A DNA stretch of 64,000 nucleotides from Poecilobothrus nobilitatus (taxonomy: Eukaryota; Arthropoda; Insecta; Diptera; Dolichopodidae), in contig OX352772.1 in NCBI GenBank assembly GCA_947095535.1, positions 113,791,253-113,855,252 on the forward strand, in the 5' to 3' direction. The notes under the pieces are model-generated. The model was given only the letters and a program-made list of their open reading frames with translations, had not been told where the DNA came from and did not search any database. Positions 42,297-55,530 of the stretch are shown here, one piece after another (positions within the stretch are counted from its first letter, which is position 1; each line of letters opens with the position of its first letter). The position numbers were made by a program, and so were the translations under genes.

Positions 42297-42305
42297 GAAT
42301 CGAAC
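42297..42305 (-). promoter_or_regulatory. Pol III B-box-like motif (example)
   Basis: GTTCGATTC on the minus strand is a perfect match to the TFIIIC-binding B-box core. The array has two main altered forms at this site: + strand 'tcgcac' (minus GTGCGA) and 'tcgact' (minus AGTCGA). Only part of the array therefore keeps the consensus. Confidence 0.65.
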
Positions 42306-42344
42306 TTGCAAACTAAAGACTTCTAAAGTTTAAGAACCGGCCAC

Positions 42345-42358
42345 TCTACCACTGTACC
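42345..42358 (-). promoter_or_regulatory. Pol III A-box-like motif (example)
   Basis: GGTACAGTGGTAGA on the minus strand agrees with the tRNA A-box/D-arm pattern. Other monomers read GGTGCAGTGG or GGTGTAGTGG here, which fits the consensus equally well, so the motif is kept across subfamilies. Confidence 0.65.
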
Positions 42359-42381
42359 AAACTTCCCACTGAAGTTCGGAT

Positions 42382-42388
42382 CTTTATA
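42382..42388 (-). promoter_or_regulatory. TATAAAG upstream of the tRNA-like segment (example)
   Basis: On the minus strand TATAAAG starts 21 nt upstream of the GGGAAG that opens the tRNA-like segment. This spacing resembles upstream TATA elements known for Pol III genes in several eukaryotes. In an A/T-rich repeat such a heptamer could be chance. Most monomers keep it; some variants (tttttata on the + strand) change it to TATAAAA. Confidence 0.4.
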
Positions 42389-45177
42389 TTCAATTATATT
42401 GTGAAATTTCTATTTGCCACCATGCAAACTTTATTTCAAATTTTATTTATGTTTTTAGAAAAAAAACAAAAAGCAAAAACAACAAAGCAAAATTTAAAAT
42501 TCAACGGAATAAAAGAGCGTCGTTTTTGAATATGTATATTATAGGTATAGCTTATACATATTATATGATACATATGTATATACTTTACATGGGATTTTTA
42601 TAAAAATGGAAAATTAATAATAAAAATCAGAAAATTTTGGAAAAATATTGATCTTGTAAGATGGCTGTACTGAATATTTATCATTTAAAAAGAAAAAAAT
42701 TAAAGTTGGTTGGTAAATCATTGAGTAAAAGGGTTTTAAATGTCTGTCATTTACAGATTAAATATTATAATATGTAAGAATTTATTTCGTTTAAAATATT
42801 AGAAATAAAAATAAAAAAATAGAATAGAATCGAACTTGCAAACTAAAGACTTCTAAAGTTTAAGAACCGGCCACTCTACCACTGTACCAAACTTCCCACT
42901 GAAGTTCGGATCTTTATATTCAATTATATTGTGAAATTTCTATTTCCCACCATGCAAACTATATTTTAAAATTTTATTTATGTTTTTAGAAAAAAAACAA
43001 AAAGCAAAAACAACAAAGCACAATTTAAAATTAAACGGAATAAAAGAGCGTCGTTTTTGAATATGTATATTATAGGTATAGCTTATACATATTATATGAT
43101 ACATATGTATATACTTTACATGGGATTTTTATAAAAATGGAAAATTAATAAAAAAAAATCAGAACATTTTGGAAAAATATTGATCTTGTGAGATGGCTGT
43201 ACTGAATATTTATCATTTAAAAAGAAAAAATGAAAGTTTGTTGGTAAATCATTGAGTAAAAGGGTTTTAAATTTCTGTCATTTACAGATTAAATATTATG
43301 ATATGTAAGAATTTATTTCGTTTAAAATATTCGAAATAAAAAAAAAAAAAAAAAATAGAATAGAATCGACTTTGCAAACTAAAGACTTCTAAAGTTTAAG
43401 AACCGGCCACTCTACCACTGTACCAAACTTCTCATTGAATTTCGGATTTTTATATTCAATTATATTGTGAAATTTCTATTTCCCACCATGCAAACTATAT
43501 TTTAAAATTTTATTTATGTTTTTAGAAAAAAACAAAAAGCAAAAACAACAAAGCAAAATTTAAAATTCAACGGAATAAAAGAGCGTCGTTTTTGAATATG
43601 TATATTATAGGTATAGAATATACATATTATATGATACATATGTATATACTTTACATGGGATTTTTATAAAAATGGAAAATTAATAATAAAAATCAGAAAA
43701 TTTTGGAAAAATATTGATCTCTTAAGATGGCTGTACTGAATATTTATCATTTAAAAAGAAAAAAATGAAAGTTGGTTGGTAAATCATTGAGTAAAAGGAT
43801 TTTAAATGTCTGTCATTTACAGATTAAATATTATGATATGTAAGAATTTATTTCGTTTAAAATATTAGAAATAAAAAAAAAAAAATAGAATAGAATCGAC
43901 TTTGCAAACTAAAGACTTCTAAAGTTTAAGAACCGGCCACTCTACCACTGTACCAAACTTCTCACTGAATTTCGGATTTTTATATTCAATTATATTGTGA
44001 AATTTCTATTTCCCACCATGCAAACTATATTTTAAAATTTTATTTATGTTTTTAGAAAAAAACAAAAAGCAAAAACAACAAAGCAAAATTTAAAATTCAA
44101 CGGAATAAAAGAGCGTCGTTTTTGAATATGTATATTATAGGTATAGATTATACATATTATATGATACATATGTATATACTTTACATGGGATTTTTATAAA
44201 AATGGAAAATTAATAATAAAAATCAGAACATTTTGGAAAAATATTGATCTTGTAAGATGGCTGTACTGAATATTTATCATTTGAAAAGAAAAAAATGAAA
44301 GTTGGTTGGTAAATCATTGAGTAAAAGGGTTTTAAATGTCTGTCATTTACAGATTAAATATTATGATATGTAAGAATTTATTTCGTTTAAAATATTAGAA
44401 ATACAAAAAAAAAAAACAAATAGAATAGAATCGAACTTGCAAACTAAAGAGTTCTAAAGTTTAAGAAGCGGCCACTCTACCACTGCACCAAACTTTTCAC
44501 TGAAGTTCGGATCTTTATATTCAATTATATTGTGAATTTTCTATTTTCCACCATGCAAACTATATTTTAAAATTTTATTTATGTTTTTAGAAAAAAAACA
44601 AAAAGCAAAAACAACAAAGCAAAATTTAAAATTAAACGGAATAAAACAGCGTCGTTTTTGAATATGTATATTATAGGTATAGATTATACATATTATATGA
44701 TACATATGTATATACTTTATATGGGATTTTTATAAAAATGGAAAATTAATAATAAAAATCAGAAAATTTTGGAAAAATTTTGATCTTGTAAGATGGCTGT
44801 ACTGAATATTTATCATTTAAAAAGAAAAAAATGAAAGTTGATTGGTAAATCATTGAGTAAAAGGATTTTAAATGTCTGTCATTTACAGATTAAATATTAT
44901 GATATGTAAGAATTTATTTAGTTTAAAATATTAGAAATTAAAAAAAAAAAATAGAATAGAATCGAACTTGCAAACTAAAGACTTCTAAAGTTTAAGAACC
45001 GGCCACTCCACCACTGTACCAAACTTCCCACTGAAGTTCGGATCTTTATATTCAATTATATTGTGAAATTTCTATTTCCCACCATACAAACTATATTTTA
45101 AAATTTTATTTATGTTTTTAGAAAAAAAAAAAAAAGCAAAAACAACAAAGCAAAATTTAAAATTCAACGGAATAAAA

Positions 45178-48100
45178 GAGCGTCGTTTTTGAATATGTAT
45201 ATTATAGGTATAGATTATACATATTATATGATACATATGTATATACTTTACATGGGATTTTTATAAAAATTGAAAATTAATAATAAAAATCAGAAAATTT
45301 TGGAAAAATATTGATCTTGTAAGATGGCTGTACTGAATATTTATCATTTAAAAAGAAAAAAATGAAAGTTGGTTGGTAAATCATTGAGTAAAAGGGTTTT
45401 AAATGTCTGTCATTTACAGATTAAATATTATGATATGTAAAAATTTATTTCGTTTAAAGTATTAGAAATAGCAAAAAAAAAAAAAAATAGAATAGAATCG
45501 AACTTGCAAACTAAAGACTTCTAAAGTTTAAGAAGCGGCCACTCTACCACTGTACCAAACTTCCCACTGAATTTTGGATCTTTATATTCAATTATATTGT
45601 GAAATTTCTATTTCCCACCATGCAAACTATATTTTAAAATTTTATTTATGTTTTTAGAAAAAAAAACAAAAAGCAAAAACAACAAAGCAAAATTTAAAAT
45701 TCAACGGAATAAAAGAGCGTCGTTTTTGAATATGTATATTATAGGTATAGATTATACATATTATATGATACATATTTATATACTTTATATGGGATTTTTA
45801 TAAAAATGGAAAATCAATAATAAAAATCAGAAAATTTTGGAAAAATATTGATCTTGTAAGATGGCTGTACTGAATATTTATCATTTAAAAAGAAAAAAAT
45901 GAAAGTTGGTTGGTAAATCATTGAGTAAAAGGGTTTTAAATGTCTATCATTTACAGATTAAATATTATGATATTTAAGAATTTATTTCGTTTAATATATT
46001 AGAAATAAAAAAAAAAAAATAGAATAGAATCGAACTTGCAAACTAAAGACTTCTAAAGTTTAAAAAGCGGCCACTCTACCACTGTACCAAACTTCCCACT
46101 GAAGTTCGGATCTTTATATTCAATAATATTATGAAATTTCTATTTCCCACCATGCAAACTATATTTTAAAATTTTATTTATGTTTTTAGAAAAAAAAACA
46201 AAAAGCAAAAACAACAAAGCAAAATTTAAAATTCAACGGAATAAAAGAGGGTCGTTTTTGAATATGTATATTATAGGTATAGATTATACATATTATGTGA
46301 TACATATGTATATACTTTACATGGGATTTTTATAAAAATGGAAAATTAATAATAAAAATCAGAAAATTTTGGAAAAATATTGATCTTGTAAGATGGCTGT
46401 ACTGAATATTTATGTTTTAAAAAAAAAAAATGAAAGTTGGTTGGTAAATCATTGAGTAAAAGGGTTTTAAATGTCTGTCATTTACAGATTAAATATTATG
46501 ATATGTAAGAATTTATTTAGTTTAAAATATTAGAAATTAAAAAAAAAAAAAAAATAGAATAGAATCGAACTTGCAAACTAAAGACTTCTAAAGTTTAAGA
46601 ACCGGCCACTCTACCACTGCACCAAACTTCCCACTGAATTTCGGATCTTTATATTCAATTATATTGTGAAATTTCTATTTCCCATCATGCAAACTATATT
46701 TTAAAATTTTATTTATGTTTTTAGAAAAAAAAACAAAAAGCAAAAACAACAAAGCAAAATTTAAAATTCAACGGAATAAAAGAGCGTCGTTTTTGAATAT
46801 GTATATTATAGGTATAGATTATACATATTATATGATACATTTGTATATACTTTACATGGGATTTTTATAAAATTGGAAAATTAATAATAAAAATCAGAAA
46901 ATTTTGGAAAAATATTGATCTTGTAAGATGGCTGTACTGAATATTTATCATTTAAAAGGAAAAAAATGAAAGTTGGTTGGTAACTCATTGAGTACAAGAG
47001 TTTTAAATGTCTGTCATTTACAGTTAAATATTATGATATGTAAGAATTTATTTCATTTAAAATATTAGAAATAAAAAAAAAAAAAAAAAAAATAGAATAG
47101 AATCGAACTTGCAAACTAAAGACTTCTAATGTTTAAGAAGCGGCCACTCTACCACTGTACCAAACTCCCCACTGAAGTTGGGATGTTTATATTCAATTAT
47201 ATTGTGAAATTTCTATTTCCCACCATCCAAACTATATTTTAAAATTTTATTAATGTTTTTAGAAAAAAAACAAAAAGCAAAAACAACAAAGCAAAATTTA
47301 AAATGCAACGCAATAAAAGAGCGTCGTTTTTGAATATGTATATTATAGGTATAGATTATACATATTATATGATACATATGTATATACTTTACATGGGATT
47401 TTTATAAAAATGGAAAATTAATAATAAAAATCAGAAAATTTTGGAAAAATATTGATCTTGTAAGATGGCTGTACTGAATATTTATCATTCAAAAAGAAAA
47501 AAATGAAAGTTGGTTGATAAATCATTGAGTAAAAGGGTTTTAAATGTCTGTCATTTACAGATTAAATATTATGATATGTAAGAATTTATTTCGTTTAAAA
47601 TATTAGAAATAAAAATAAAAAAATAGAATAGAATCGAACTTGCAAACTAAAGACTTCTAAAGTTTAAGAAGCGGCCACTCTACCACTGTACCAAACTTCC
47701 CACTGAAGTTCGAATCTTTATATTCAATTATATTGTGAAATTTCTATTTCCCACCATGCAAACTATATTTTAAAATTTTATTTATGTTTTTAGAAAAAAA
47801 AAAAAAGCAAAAACAACAAAGCAAAATTTGAAATTCAACGGAATAAAAGAGCGTCGTTTTTGAATATGTATATTATAGGTATAGATTATACATATTATAT
47901 GATACATATGTATATACTTTACATGGGATTTTTATAAAAATGGAAAATTTATAATAAAAATCAGAAAATTTTGGAAAAATATAGATCTCTTAAGATGGCT
48001 GTACTGAATATTTATCTTTTAAAAAGAAAAAAATGAAAGTTGGTTGGTAAATCATTGAGTAAAAGGGTATTAAATGTCTGTCATTTACAGATTAAATATT

Positions 48101-51044
48101 ATGATATGTAAAAATTTATTTAGTTTAAAATATTAGAAATAAAAATAAAAAAAAATAAAAATAGAATAGAATCGCACTTGCAAACTAAAGACTTCTAAAG
48201 TTTAAGAACCGGCCACTCTACCACTGTACCAAACTTCCCACTGAATTTCGGATCTTTATATTCAATTATATTGTGAAATTTCTATTTCCCACTATGCAAA
48301 CTATATTTTAAAATTTTATTTATGTTTTGAGAAAAAAAACAAAAAGCAAAAACAACAAAGCAAAATTTAAAATTCAACGGAATAAAAGAGAGTCGTTTTT
48401 GAATATGTATATTATAGGTATAGATTATACATATTATATGATACATGTGTATATACTTTACATGGGATTTTTATAAAAATGGAAAATTAATAATAAAAAT
48501 CAGAAAATTTTGGAAAAATATTGATCTTGTAAGATGGCTGTACTGAATATTTATCATTTAAAAAGAAAAAAATGAAAGTTGGTTGGTAAATCATTGAGAA
48601 AAAGGATTTTAAATGTCGGTCATTTACAGATTAAATATTATGATATGTAAGAATTTATTTCGCTTAAAATATTAGAAATAAAAAAAAAATAGAATACAAT
48701 CGAACTTGCAAACTAAAGACTTCTAAAGATTAAGAAGCGGCCACTCTACCACTGCACCAAACTTCCCACTGAAGTTGGGATGTTTATATTCAATTATATT
48801 GTGAAATTTCTATTTCCCACTATGCAAACTATATTTTAAAATTTTATTTATGTTTTGAGAAAAAAAACAAAAAGCAAAAACAACAAAGCAAAATTTAAAA
48901 TTCAACGGAATAAAAGAGAGTCGTTTTTGAATATGTATATTATAGGTATAGATTATACATATTATATGATACATGTGTATATACTTTACATGGGATTTTT
49001 ATAAAAATGGAAAATTAATAATAAAAATCAGAAAATTTTGGAAAAATATTGATCTTGTAAGATGGCTGTACTGAATATTTATCATTTAAAAAGAAAAAAA
49101 TGAAAGTTGGTTGGTAAATCATTGAGTATAAGGATTTTAAATGTCTGTCATTTACAGATTAAATATTATGATATGTAAAAATTTATTTCGTTTAAAATAT
49201 TAGAAATAAAAAAAAAAAATAGAATAGAATCGCACTTGCAAACTAAAGACTTCTAAAGTTTAAGAAGCGGCCACTCTACCACTGCACCAAACTTCCCACT
49301 GAAGTTGGGATGTTTATATTCAATTATATTGTGAAATTTCTATTTCCCACCATGCAAACTATATTTTAAAATTTTATTTATGTTTTTAGAAAAAAAACAA
49401 AAAGCAAAAACAACAAAGCAAAATTTAAAATTCAACGGAATAAAAGGGAGTCCTTTTTGAATATGTATATTATAGGTATAGATTATACATATTATATGAT
49501 ACATATGTATATTCTTTACATGGGATTTTTATAAAAATGGAAAATTAATAATAAAAATCAGAAAATTTTGGAAAAATATTGATCTTGTAAGATGGCTGTA
49601 CTGAATATTTATCATTTAAAAAGAAAAAAATGAAAGTTGATTGGTAAATCATTGAGTACAAGGGTTTTAAATGTCTGTCATTTACAGATTAAATATTATG
49701 ATACGTAAGAATTTATTTCGTTTAAAATATTAGAAATAAAAAAAAAAAAAAAAAAATAGAACAGAATCGAACTTGCAAACTAGAGACTTCTAAAGTTTAA
49801 GAACCGGCCACTCTACCACTGTACTAAACATCCCACTGAAGTTCAGATCTTTATATTTAATTATATTTTGAAATTTGTATTTCCCACCATGCAAACTATA
49901 TTTTAAAATTTTATTTATGTTTTTAGAAAAAAAAAAAAAAGTAAAAACAACAAAGCAAAATTTAAAATTCAACGGAATAAAAGAGCGTCGTTTTTGAATA
50001 TGTATATTATAGGTATAGATTATACATATTATATGATACATATGTATATACTTTACATTGGATTTTTATAAAAATGGAAAATTAATAATAAAAATCAGAA
50101 AATTTTGGAAAAATATTGATCTTGTAAGATGGCTGTATTGAATATTTATCATTTAAAAAGAAAAAAATGAAAGTTGGTTGGTAAATCATTGAGTAAAAGG
50201 GTTTTAAATGTCTGTCATTTACAGATTAAATATTATGATATGTAAGAATTTATTTCGTTTAAAATATTAGATATAAAAAAAAAAAAAAATAGAATAGAAT
50301 CGAACATGCAAACTAAGACTTCTAAAGTTTAAGAACCGGCCACTATACCACTGTACCAAACATCCCACTGAAGTTCGGATCTTTATATTCAATTATATTG
50401 TGAAATTTCTATTTCCCAACATGCAAACTATATTTTAAAATTTTATTTATGTTTTTAGAAAAAAAACAAAAAGCAAAAACAACAAAGCAAAATTTAAAAT
50501 TCAACGGAATAAAAGAGCGTCGTTTTTGAATATGTATATTATAGGTATAGATTATACATATTATATGATACATATGTATATACTTTACATGGGATTTTTA
50601 TAAAAATGGAAAATTAATAATAAAAATCAGAAAATTTTGGAAAAATATTGATCTTGTAAGATGGCTGTACTGAATATTTATCATTTAAAAAGAAAAAAAT
50701 GAAAGTTGGTTGGTAAATCATTGAGTAAAAGGATTTTAAATGTCTGTCATTTACAGATTAAATATTATGATATGTAAGAATTTATTTCGTTTAAAATATT
50801 AGAAATAAAAAAAAAAAATAGAATAGAATCGCACTTGCAAACTAAAGACTTTTACAGTTTAAGCAGCGACCACTCTACCACTGCACCAAACTTCCCACTG
50901 AAGCTGGGATGTTTATATTCAATTATATTGTGAAATTTCTATTTCCCACCATGCAAACTATATTTTAAAATTTTATTTATGTTTTTAGAAAAAAAACAAA
51001 AAGCAAAAACAACAAAGCAAAATTTAAAATTCAACGGAATAAAA
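45178..51044. repeat. Divergent monomer segment with one adjacent duplicate
   Basis: These monomers carry more private changes (for example 'gagggtcg' at 46247, 'aatgcaacgcaat' near 47302, 'gggagtcc' at 49446). The monomers at 48388 and 48916 share 'gagagtcg', 'tgttttgag' and 'acatgtgtat' and look like a tandem duplicate 528 bp apart. Confidence 0.6.
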
Positions 51045-51084
51045 CAGCGTCGTTTGTGAATATGTATATTATAGGTATAGATTA

Positions 51085-51092
51085 TACATATG
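51085..51092. repeat. 14-bp deletion in the AT dyad (one of seven)
   Basis: The usual 'tacatattatatgatacat' plus 'atg' is reduced to 'tacatatg', a loss of 14 bp between two 'tacat' direct repeats. The same junction is at 9109, 10701, 51085, 51600, 52647, 54221 and 57384. The two left-hand cases belong to the three-monomer block and lack the 'acagcg' marker, so they could be an independent event. Confidence 0.85.
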
Positions 51093-51849
51093 TATATACT
51101 TTACATGGGATTTTTATAAAAATGGAAAATTAATAATAAAAATCAGAAAATTTTGGAAACATATTGATCTTGTAAGATGGCTGTACTGAATATTTATCAT
51201 TTAAAAAGAAAAAAATGAAAGTTGGTTGGTAAATCATTGAGTACAAGGGTTTTAAATGTCTGTCATTTACAGATTAAATATTATGATATGTAAGAATTTA
51301 TTTCGTTTAAAATATTAGAAATAAAAAAAAAAAATAGAATAGAATCGCACTTGCAAACTAAAGACTTCTACAGTTTAAGCAGCGGCCACTCTACCACTGC
51401 ACCAAACTTCCCACTGAAGCTGGGATGTTTATATTCAATTATATTGTGAAATTTCTATTTCCCACCATGCAAACTATATTTTAAATTTTATTTATGTTTT
51501 TAGAAAAAAAACAAAAAGCAAAAACAACAAAGCAAAATTTAAAATTCAACGAAATAAAACAGCGTCGTTTTTGAATATGTATATAATAGGTATAGATTAT
51601 ACATATGTATATACTTTACATGGGATTTTTATAAAAATGGAAAATTAATAATAAAAATCAGAAAATTTTGGAAAAATATTGATCTTGTAAGATGGCTGTA
51701 CTGAATATTTATCATTTAAAAAGAAAAAAATGAAAGTTGGTTGGTAAATCATTGAGTAAAAGGGTTTTAAATGTCTGTTATTTACAGATTAAATATTATG
51801 ATATGTAAGAATTTATTTCGTTTAAAATATTAGAAATAAAAAAAAAAAA

Positions 51850-51928
51850 TGGGAATAGAATCGAACTTGCAAACTAAAGACTTCTAAAGTTTAAGAAGCG
51901 ACCACTCTATCACTGTACCAAACTTCCC
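51850..51928 (-). pseudogene. Best-preserved tRNA-like fold, copy 1
   Basis: The 3' end reads TTCCC-A just before the T run, so GGGAA (5') pairs with TTCCC (3') as a 5-bp acceptor-like stem, leaving a discriminator-like A. The 'agaagcg' variant gives a perfect anticodon-like stem, CTTCT/AGAAG, around an 8-nt loop TAAACTTT. The B box GTTCGATTC is intact. The A-box region has one change ('ctatcac' on the + strand). The T stem is weak (two or three pairs) and about four bases are missing between the T loop and the acceptor strand. The T run follows at 51838-51849 and TATAAAG lies at 51943-51949. Confidence 0.7.
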
Positions 51929-52896
51929 ACTGAAGTTCGGATCTTTATATTCAATTATATTGTGAAATTTCTATTTCCCACCATGCAAACTATATTTTAA
52001 AATTTTATTTATGTTTTTAGAAAAAAAACAAAAAGCAAAAACAACAAAGCAAAATTTAAAATTCAACGGAATAAAAGAGCGTCGTTTTTGAATATGTATA
52101 TTATAGGTATAGATTATACATATTATATGATACATATGTATATACTTTACATGGGATTTTTATAAAAATGGAAAATTAATAATAAAAATCAGAAAATTTT
52201 GGAAAAATATTGATCTTGTAAGATGGCTGTACTGAATATTTATCATTTAAAAAGAAAAAAATGAAAGTTGGTTGGTAAATCATTGAGTAAAAGGATTTTA
52301 AATGTCTGTCATTTACAGATTAAATATTATGATATGTAAGAATTTATTTCGTTTAAAATATTAGAAATAAAAAAACAAAATAGAATAGAATCGCACTTGC
52401 AAACTAAAGACTTCTACAGTTTAAGCAGCGACCACTCTACCACTGCACCAAACTTCCCACTGAAGCTGGGATGTTTATATTCAATTATATTGTGAAATTT
52501 CTATTTCCCACCATGCAAACTATATTATAAAATTTTATTTATGTTTTTAGAAAAAAAATAAAAAGCAAAAACAACAAAGCAAAATTTAAAATTCAACGGA
52601 ATAAAACAGCGTCGTTTTTGAATATGTATATAATAGGTATAGATTATACATATGTATATACTTTACATGGGATTTTTATAAAAATGGAAAATTAATAATA
52701 TAAATCAGAAAATTTTGGAAAAATATTGATCTTGTAAGATGGCTGTACTGAATATTTATCATTTAAAAAGAAAAAAATGAAAGTTGGTTGGTAAATCATT
52801 GAGTAAAAGGGTTTTAAATGTCTGTCATTTACAGATTAAATATTATGATATGTAAGAATTTATTTCGTTTAAAATATTAGAAATAAAAAAAAAAAA

Positions 52897-52975
52897 TGGG
52901 AATAGAATCGAACTTGCAAACTAAAGACTTCTAAAGTTTAAGAAGCGGCCACTCTACCACTGCACCAAACTTCCC
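52897..52975 (-). pseudogene. Best-preserved tRNA-like fold, copy 2
   Basis: Same 79-nt layout: GGGAA/TTCCC acceptor-like stem with following A, GGTGCAGTGGTAGA A box, CTTCT/AGAAG anticodon-like stem, GTTCGATTC B box, then a T run. TATAAAG is at 52990-52996. This copy has the cleanest combination of A box, B box and stems that I found. The 8-nt anticodon loop makes the anticodon ambiguous, so no amino-acid identity is assigned. Confidence 0.72.
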
Positions 52976-54470
52976 ACTGAAGTTCGGATCTTTATATTCA
53001 ATTATATTGTGAAATTTCTATTTCCCACCATGCAAACTATATTTTAAAATTTTATTTATGTTTTTAGAAAAAAACAAAAAGCAAAAACAACAAAGCAAAA
53101 TTTAAAATGCAACGGAATAAAAGAGCGTCGTTTTTGAATATGTATATTATAGGTATAGATTATACATATTATATGATACATATGTATATAGTTTACATGG
53201 GATTTTTATAAAAATGGAAAATTAATAATAAAAATCAGAAAATTTTGGAAAAATATTGATCTTGTAAGATGGCTGTACTGAATATTTATCATTTAAAAAG
53301 AAAAAAATGAAAGTTGGTTAGTAAATCATTGAGTAAAAGGATTTTAAATGTCTGTCATTTACAGATTAAATATTATGATATGTAAGAATTTATTTCGTTT
53401 AAAATATTAGAAATAAAAAAAAAAAATAGAATAGAATCGCACTTGCAAACTAAAGACTTCTACAATTTAAGCAGCGACCACTCTACCACTGCACCAAACC
53501 TCCCACTGAAGCTGGCATGTTTATATTCAATTATATTGTGAAATTTCTATTTCCCACCATGCAAACTATATTTTAAAATTTTATTTATGTTTTTAGAAAA
53601 AAAACAAAAAGCAAAAACAACAAAGCAAAATTTAAAATTCAACGGAATAAAACAGCGTCTTTTTTGAATATGTATATTATAGGTATAGATTATACATATT
53701 ATATGATACATATGTATATACTTTACATGGGATTTTTATAAAAATGGAAAATTAATAATAAAAATCAGAAAATTTTGGAAAAATATTGATCTTGTAAGAT
53801 GGCTGTACTGAATATTTATCATTTAAAAAGAAAAAAATGAAAGTTGGTTGGTAAATCATTGAGTATAAGGATTTTAAATGTCTGTCATTTACAGATTAAA
53901 TATTATGATATGTAAAAATTTATTTCGTTTAAAATATTAGAAATAAAAAAAAAATAGAATAGAATCGCACTTGCAAACTAAAGACTTCTAAAGTTTAAGA
54001 AGCGGCCACTCTACCACTACACCAAACTTCCCACTGAAGTTGGGATGTTTATATTCAATTATATTGTGAAATTTCTATTTCCCACCATGCAAACGATATT
54101 TTAAAATTTTATTTATGTTTTTAGAAAAAAAACAAAAAGCAAAAACAACAAAGCAAAATTTAAAATTCAACGGAATAAAACAGCGTCGTTTTTGAATATG
54201 TATATAATAGGTATAGATTATACATATGTATATACTTTACATGGGATTTTTATAAAAATGGAAAATTAATAATAAAAATCAGAAAATTTTGGAAAAATAT
54301 TGATCTTGTAAGATGGCTGTACTGAATATTTATCATTTAAAACGAAAAAAATGAAAGTTGGTTGGTAAATCATTGAGTAAAAGGGTTTTTAATGTCTGTC
54401 ATTTACAGATTAAATATTATGATATGTAAGAATTTATTTCGTTTAAAATATTCGAAATAAAAAAAAAAAA

Positions 54471-54549
54471 TGGGAATAGAATCGAACTTGCAAATTAAAG
54501 ACTTCTAAAGTTTAAGAAGCGGCCACTCTACCACTGTACCAAACTTCCC
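54471..54549 (-). pseudogene. Best-preserved tRNA-like fold, copy 3
   Basis: It has the GGGAA/TTCCC stem plus A, CTTCT/AGAAG stem, intact A and B boxes and a following T run. One difference ('caaatt' for 'caaact' on the + strand) lies between the anticodon-like stem and the T arm. It sits in a monomer carrying the 14-bp deletion, as copies 1 and 2 do. Confidence 0.7.
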
Positions 54550-55530
54550 ACTGAAGTTCGGATCTTTATATTCAATTATATTGTGAAATTTCTATTTCCC
54601 ACCATGGAAACTATATTTTAAAATTTTATTTATGTTTTTAGAAAAAAAACAAAAAGCAAAAACAACAAAGCAAAATTTAAAATTCAACGGAATAAAAGAG
54701 CGTCGTTTTTGAATATGTATATTATAGGTATAGATTATACATATTATATGATACATATGTATATACTTTACATGGGATTTTTATAAAAATGGAAAATTAA
54801 TAATAAAAATCAGAAAATTTTGGAAAAATATTGATCTTGTAAGATGGCTGTACTGAATATTTATCATTTAAAAAGAAAAAAATGAAAGTTGATTGGTAAA
54901 TCATTGAGTAAAAGGATTTTAAATGTCTGTCATTTACAGATTAAATATTATGATATGTAAGAATTTATTTCGTTTAAAATATTAGAAATAAAAAAAAAAA
55001 TAGAATAGAATCGCACTTGCAAACTAAAGACTTCTACAGTTTAAGCAGCGACCACTCTACCACTGCACCAAACTTCCCACTGAAGCTGGGATGTTTATAT
55101 TCAATTATATTGTGAAATTTCTATTTCCCACCATGCAAACTATATTTTAAAATTTTATTTATGTTTTTAGAAAAAAAACAAAAAGCAAAAACAACAAAGC
55201 AAAATTTAAAATTCAACGGAATAAAAGAGCGTCGTTTTTGAATATGTATATTATAGGTATAGATTATACATATTATGTGATACATATGTATATACTTTAC
55301 ATGGGATTTTTATAAAAATGGAAAATTAATAATAAAAATCAGAAAATTTTGGAAAAATATTGATCTTGTAAGATGGCTGTACTGAATATTTATCATTTAA
55401 AAAGAAAAAAATGAAAGTTGATTGGTAAATCATTGAGTAAAAGGATTTTAAATGTCTGTCATTTACAGATTAAATATTATGATATGTAAGAATTTATTTC
55501 GTTTAAAATATTAGAAATAAAAAAAAAAAA

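Larger units (their letters stand above)
42290..42367 (-). pseudogene. tRNA-related segment of a typical monomer (Pol III-type A and B boxes)
   Basis: On the minus strand the segment begins GGGAAGTTTGGTACAGTGG. The 14-nt stretch GGTACAGTGGTAGA (42345-42358) matches the A-box/D-arm pattern of eukaryotic tRNAs; recalled tRNA-Gly has GGTTCAGTGGTAGA. GTTCGATTC (42297-42305) fits the B-box consensus GWTCRANNC exactly. About 35 nt separate the 'GTAGAGTGG' part of the A-box region from the B box, which is normal for a tRNA. In this common form the acceptor stem is lost, because the 3' end reads CTATTCTA and does not pair with GGGAA. The anticodon stem has 4 pairs (TTCT/AGAA) around an 8-nt loop, one more than the standard 7. 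It therefore looks like a degenerate tRNA or tRNA-derived element rather than a working tRNA. A version of it recurs in essentially every monomer I read. Confidence 0.75.
41984..42514 (+). repeat. Representative near-consensus monomer (531 bp)
   Basis: This copy is close to the common form, with small private changes such as 'ttacatagg' for the usual 'ttacatggg' and 'gtaccgaat' for 'gtactgaat'. Module order on the + strand: landmark block; AT dyad region at about 42001-42050; A-tract region at 42065-42117; AAGATGGCTGT at 42127-42137; spacer with 'gttggttggtaaatcattga' and 'tctgtcatttacag' at about 42170-42265; A14 at 42276-42289; tRNA-related segment on the minus strand at 42290-42367; TATAAAG (minus) at 42382-42388; then 'cacca(t)gcaaac' and the A-rich 'agaaaaaaaacaaaaagc' stretch leading to the next landmark. 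In any monomer the tRNA-like segment lies roughly 150-225 bp before the following landmark, so the rest can be located from the landmark list. Confidence 0.95.
36951..45177. repeat. Mosaic monomer segment in the right centre
   Basis: Monomers are assembled from blocks seen elsewhere. A two-monomer duplication (offset 1068 bp) joins 39.2 and 40.3 kb. The 42.5-43.5 kb part resembles 21.5-22.2 and 25.5-26 kb ('aattaaacgg', 'gtgagatgg'). The 44.1-45.5 kb part matches 36.6-38.0 kb at an offset near 7463 bp (14 monomers), including 'acaaatag' at about 44410. No non-satellite sequence is seen. Confidence 0.65.

Noticed and set aside
52897..52975. A functional tRNA gene
   Set aside because: Although the best copy, it has an 8-nt anticodon loop, a weak T stem and missing bases between the T loop and acceptor strand. 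No anticodon can be assigned with confidence, so I call it tRNA-derived.
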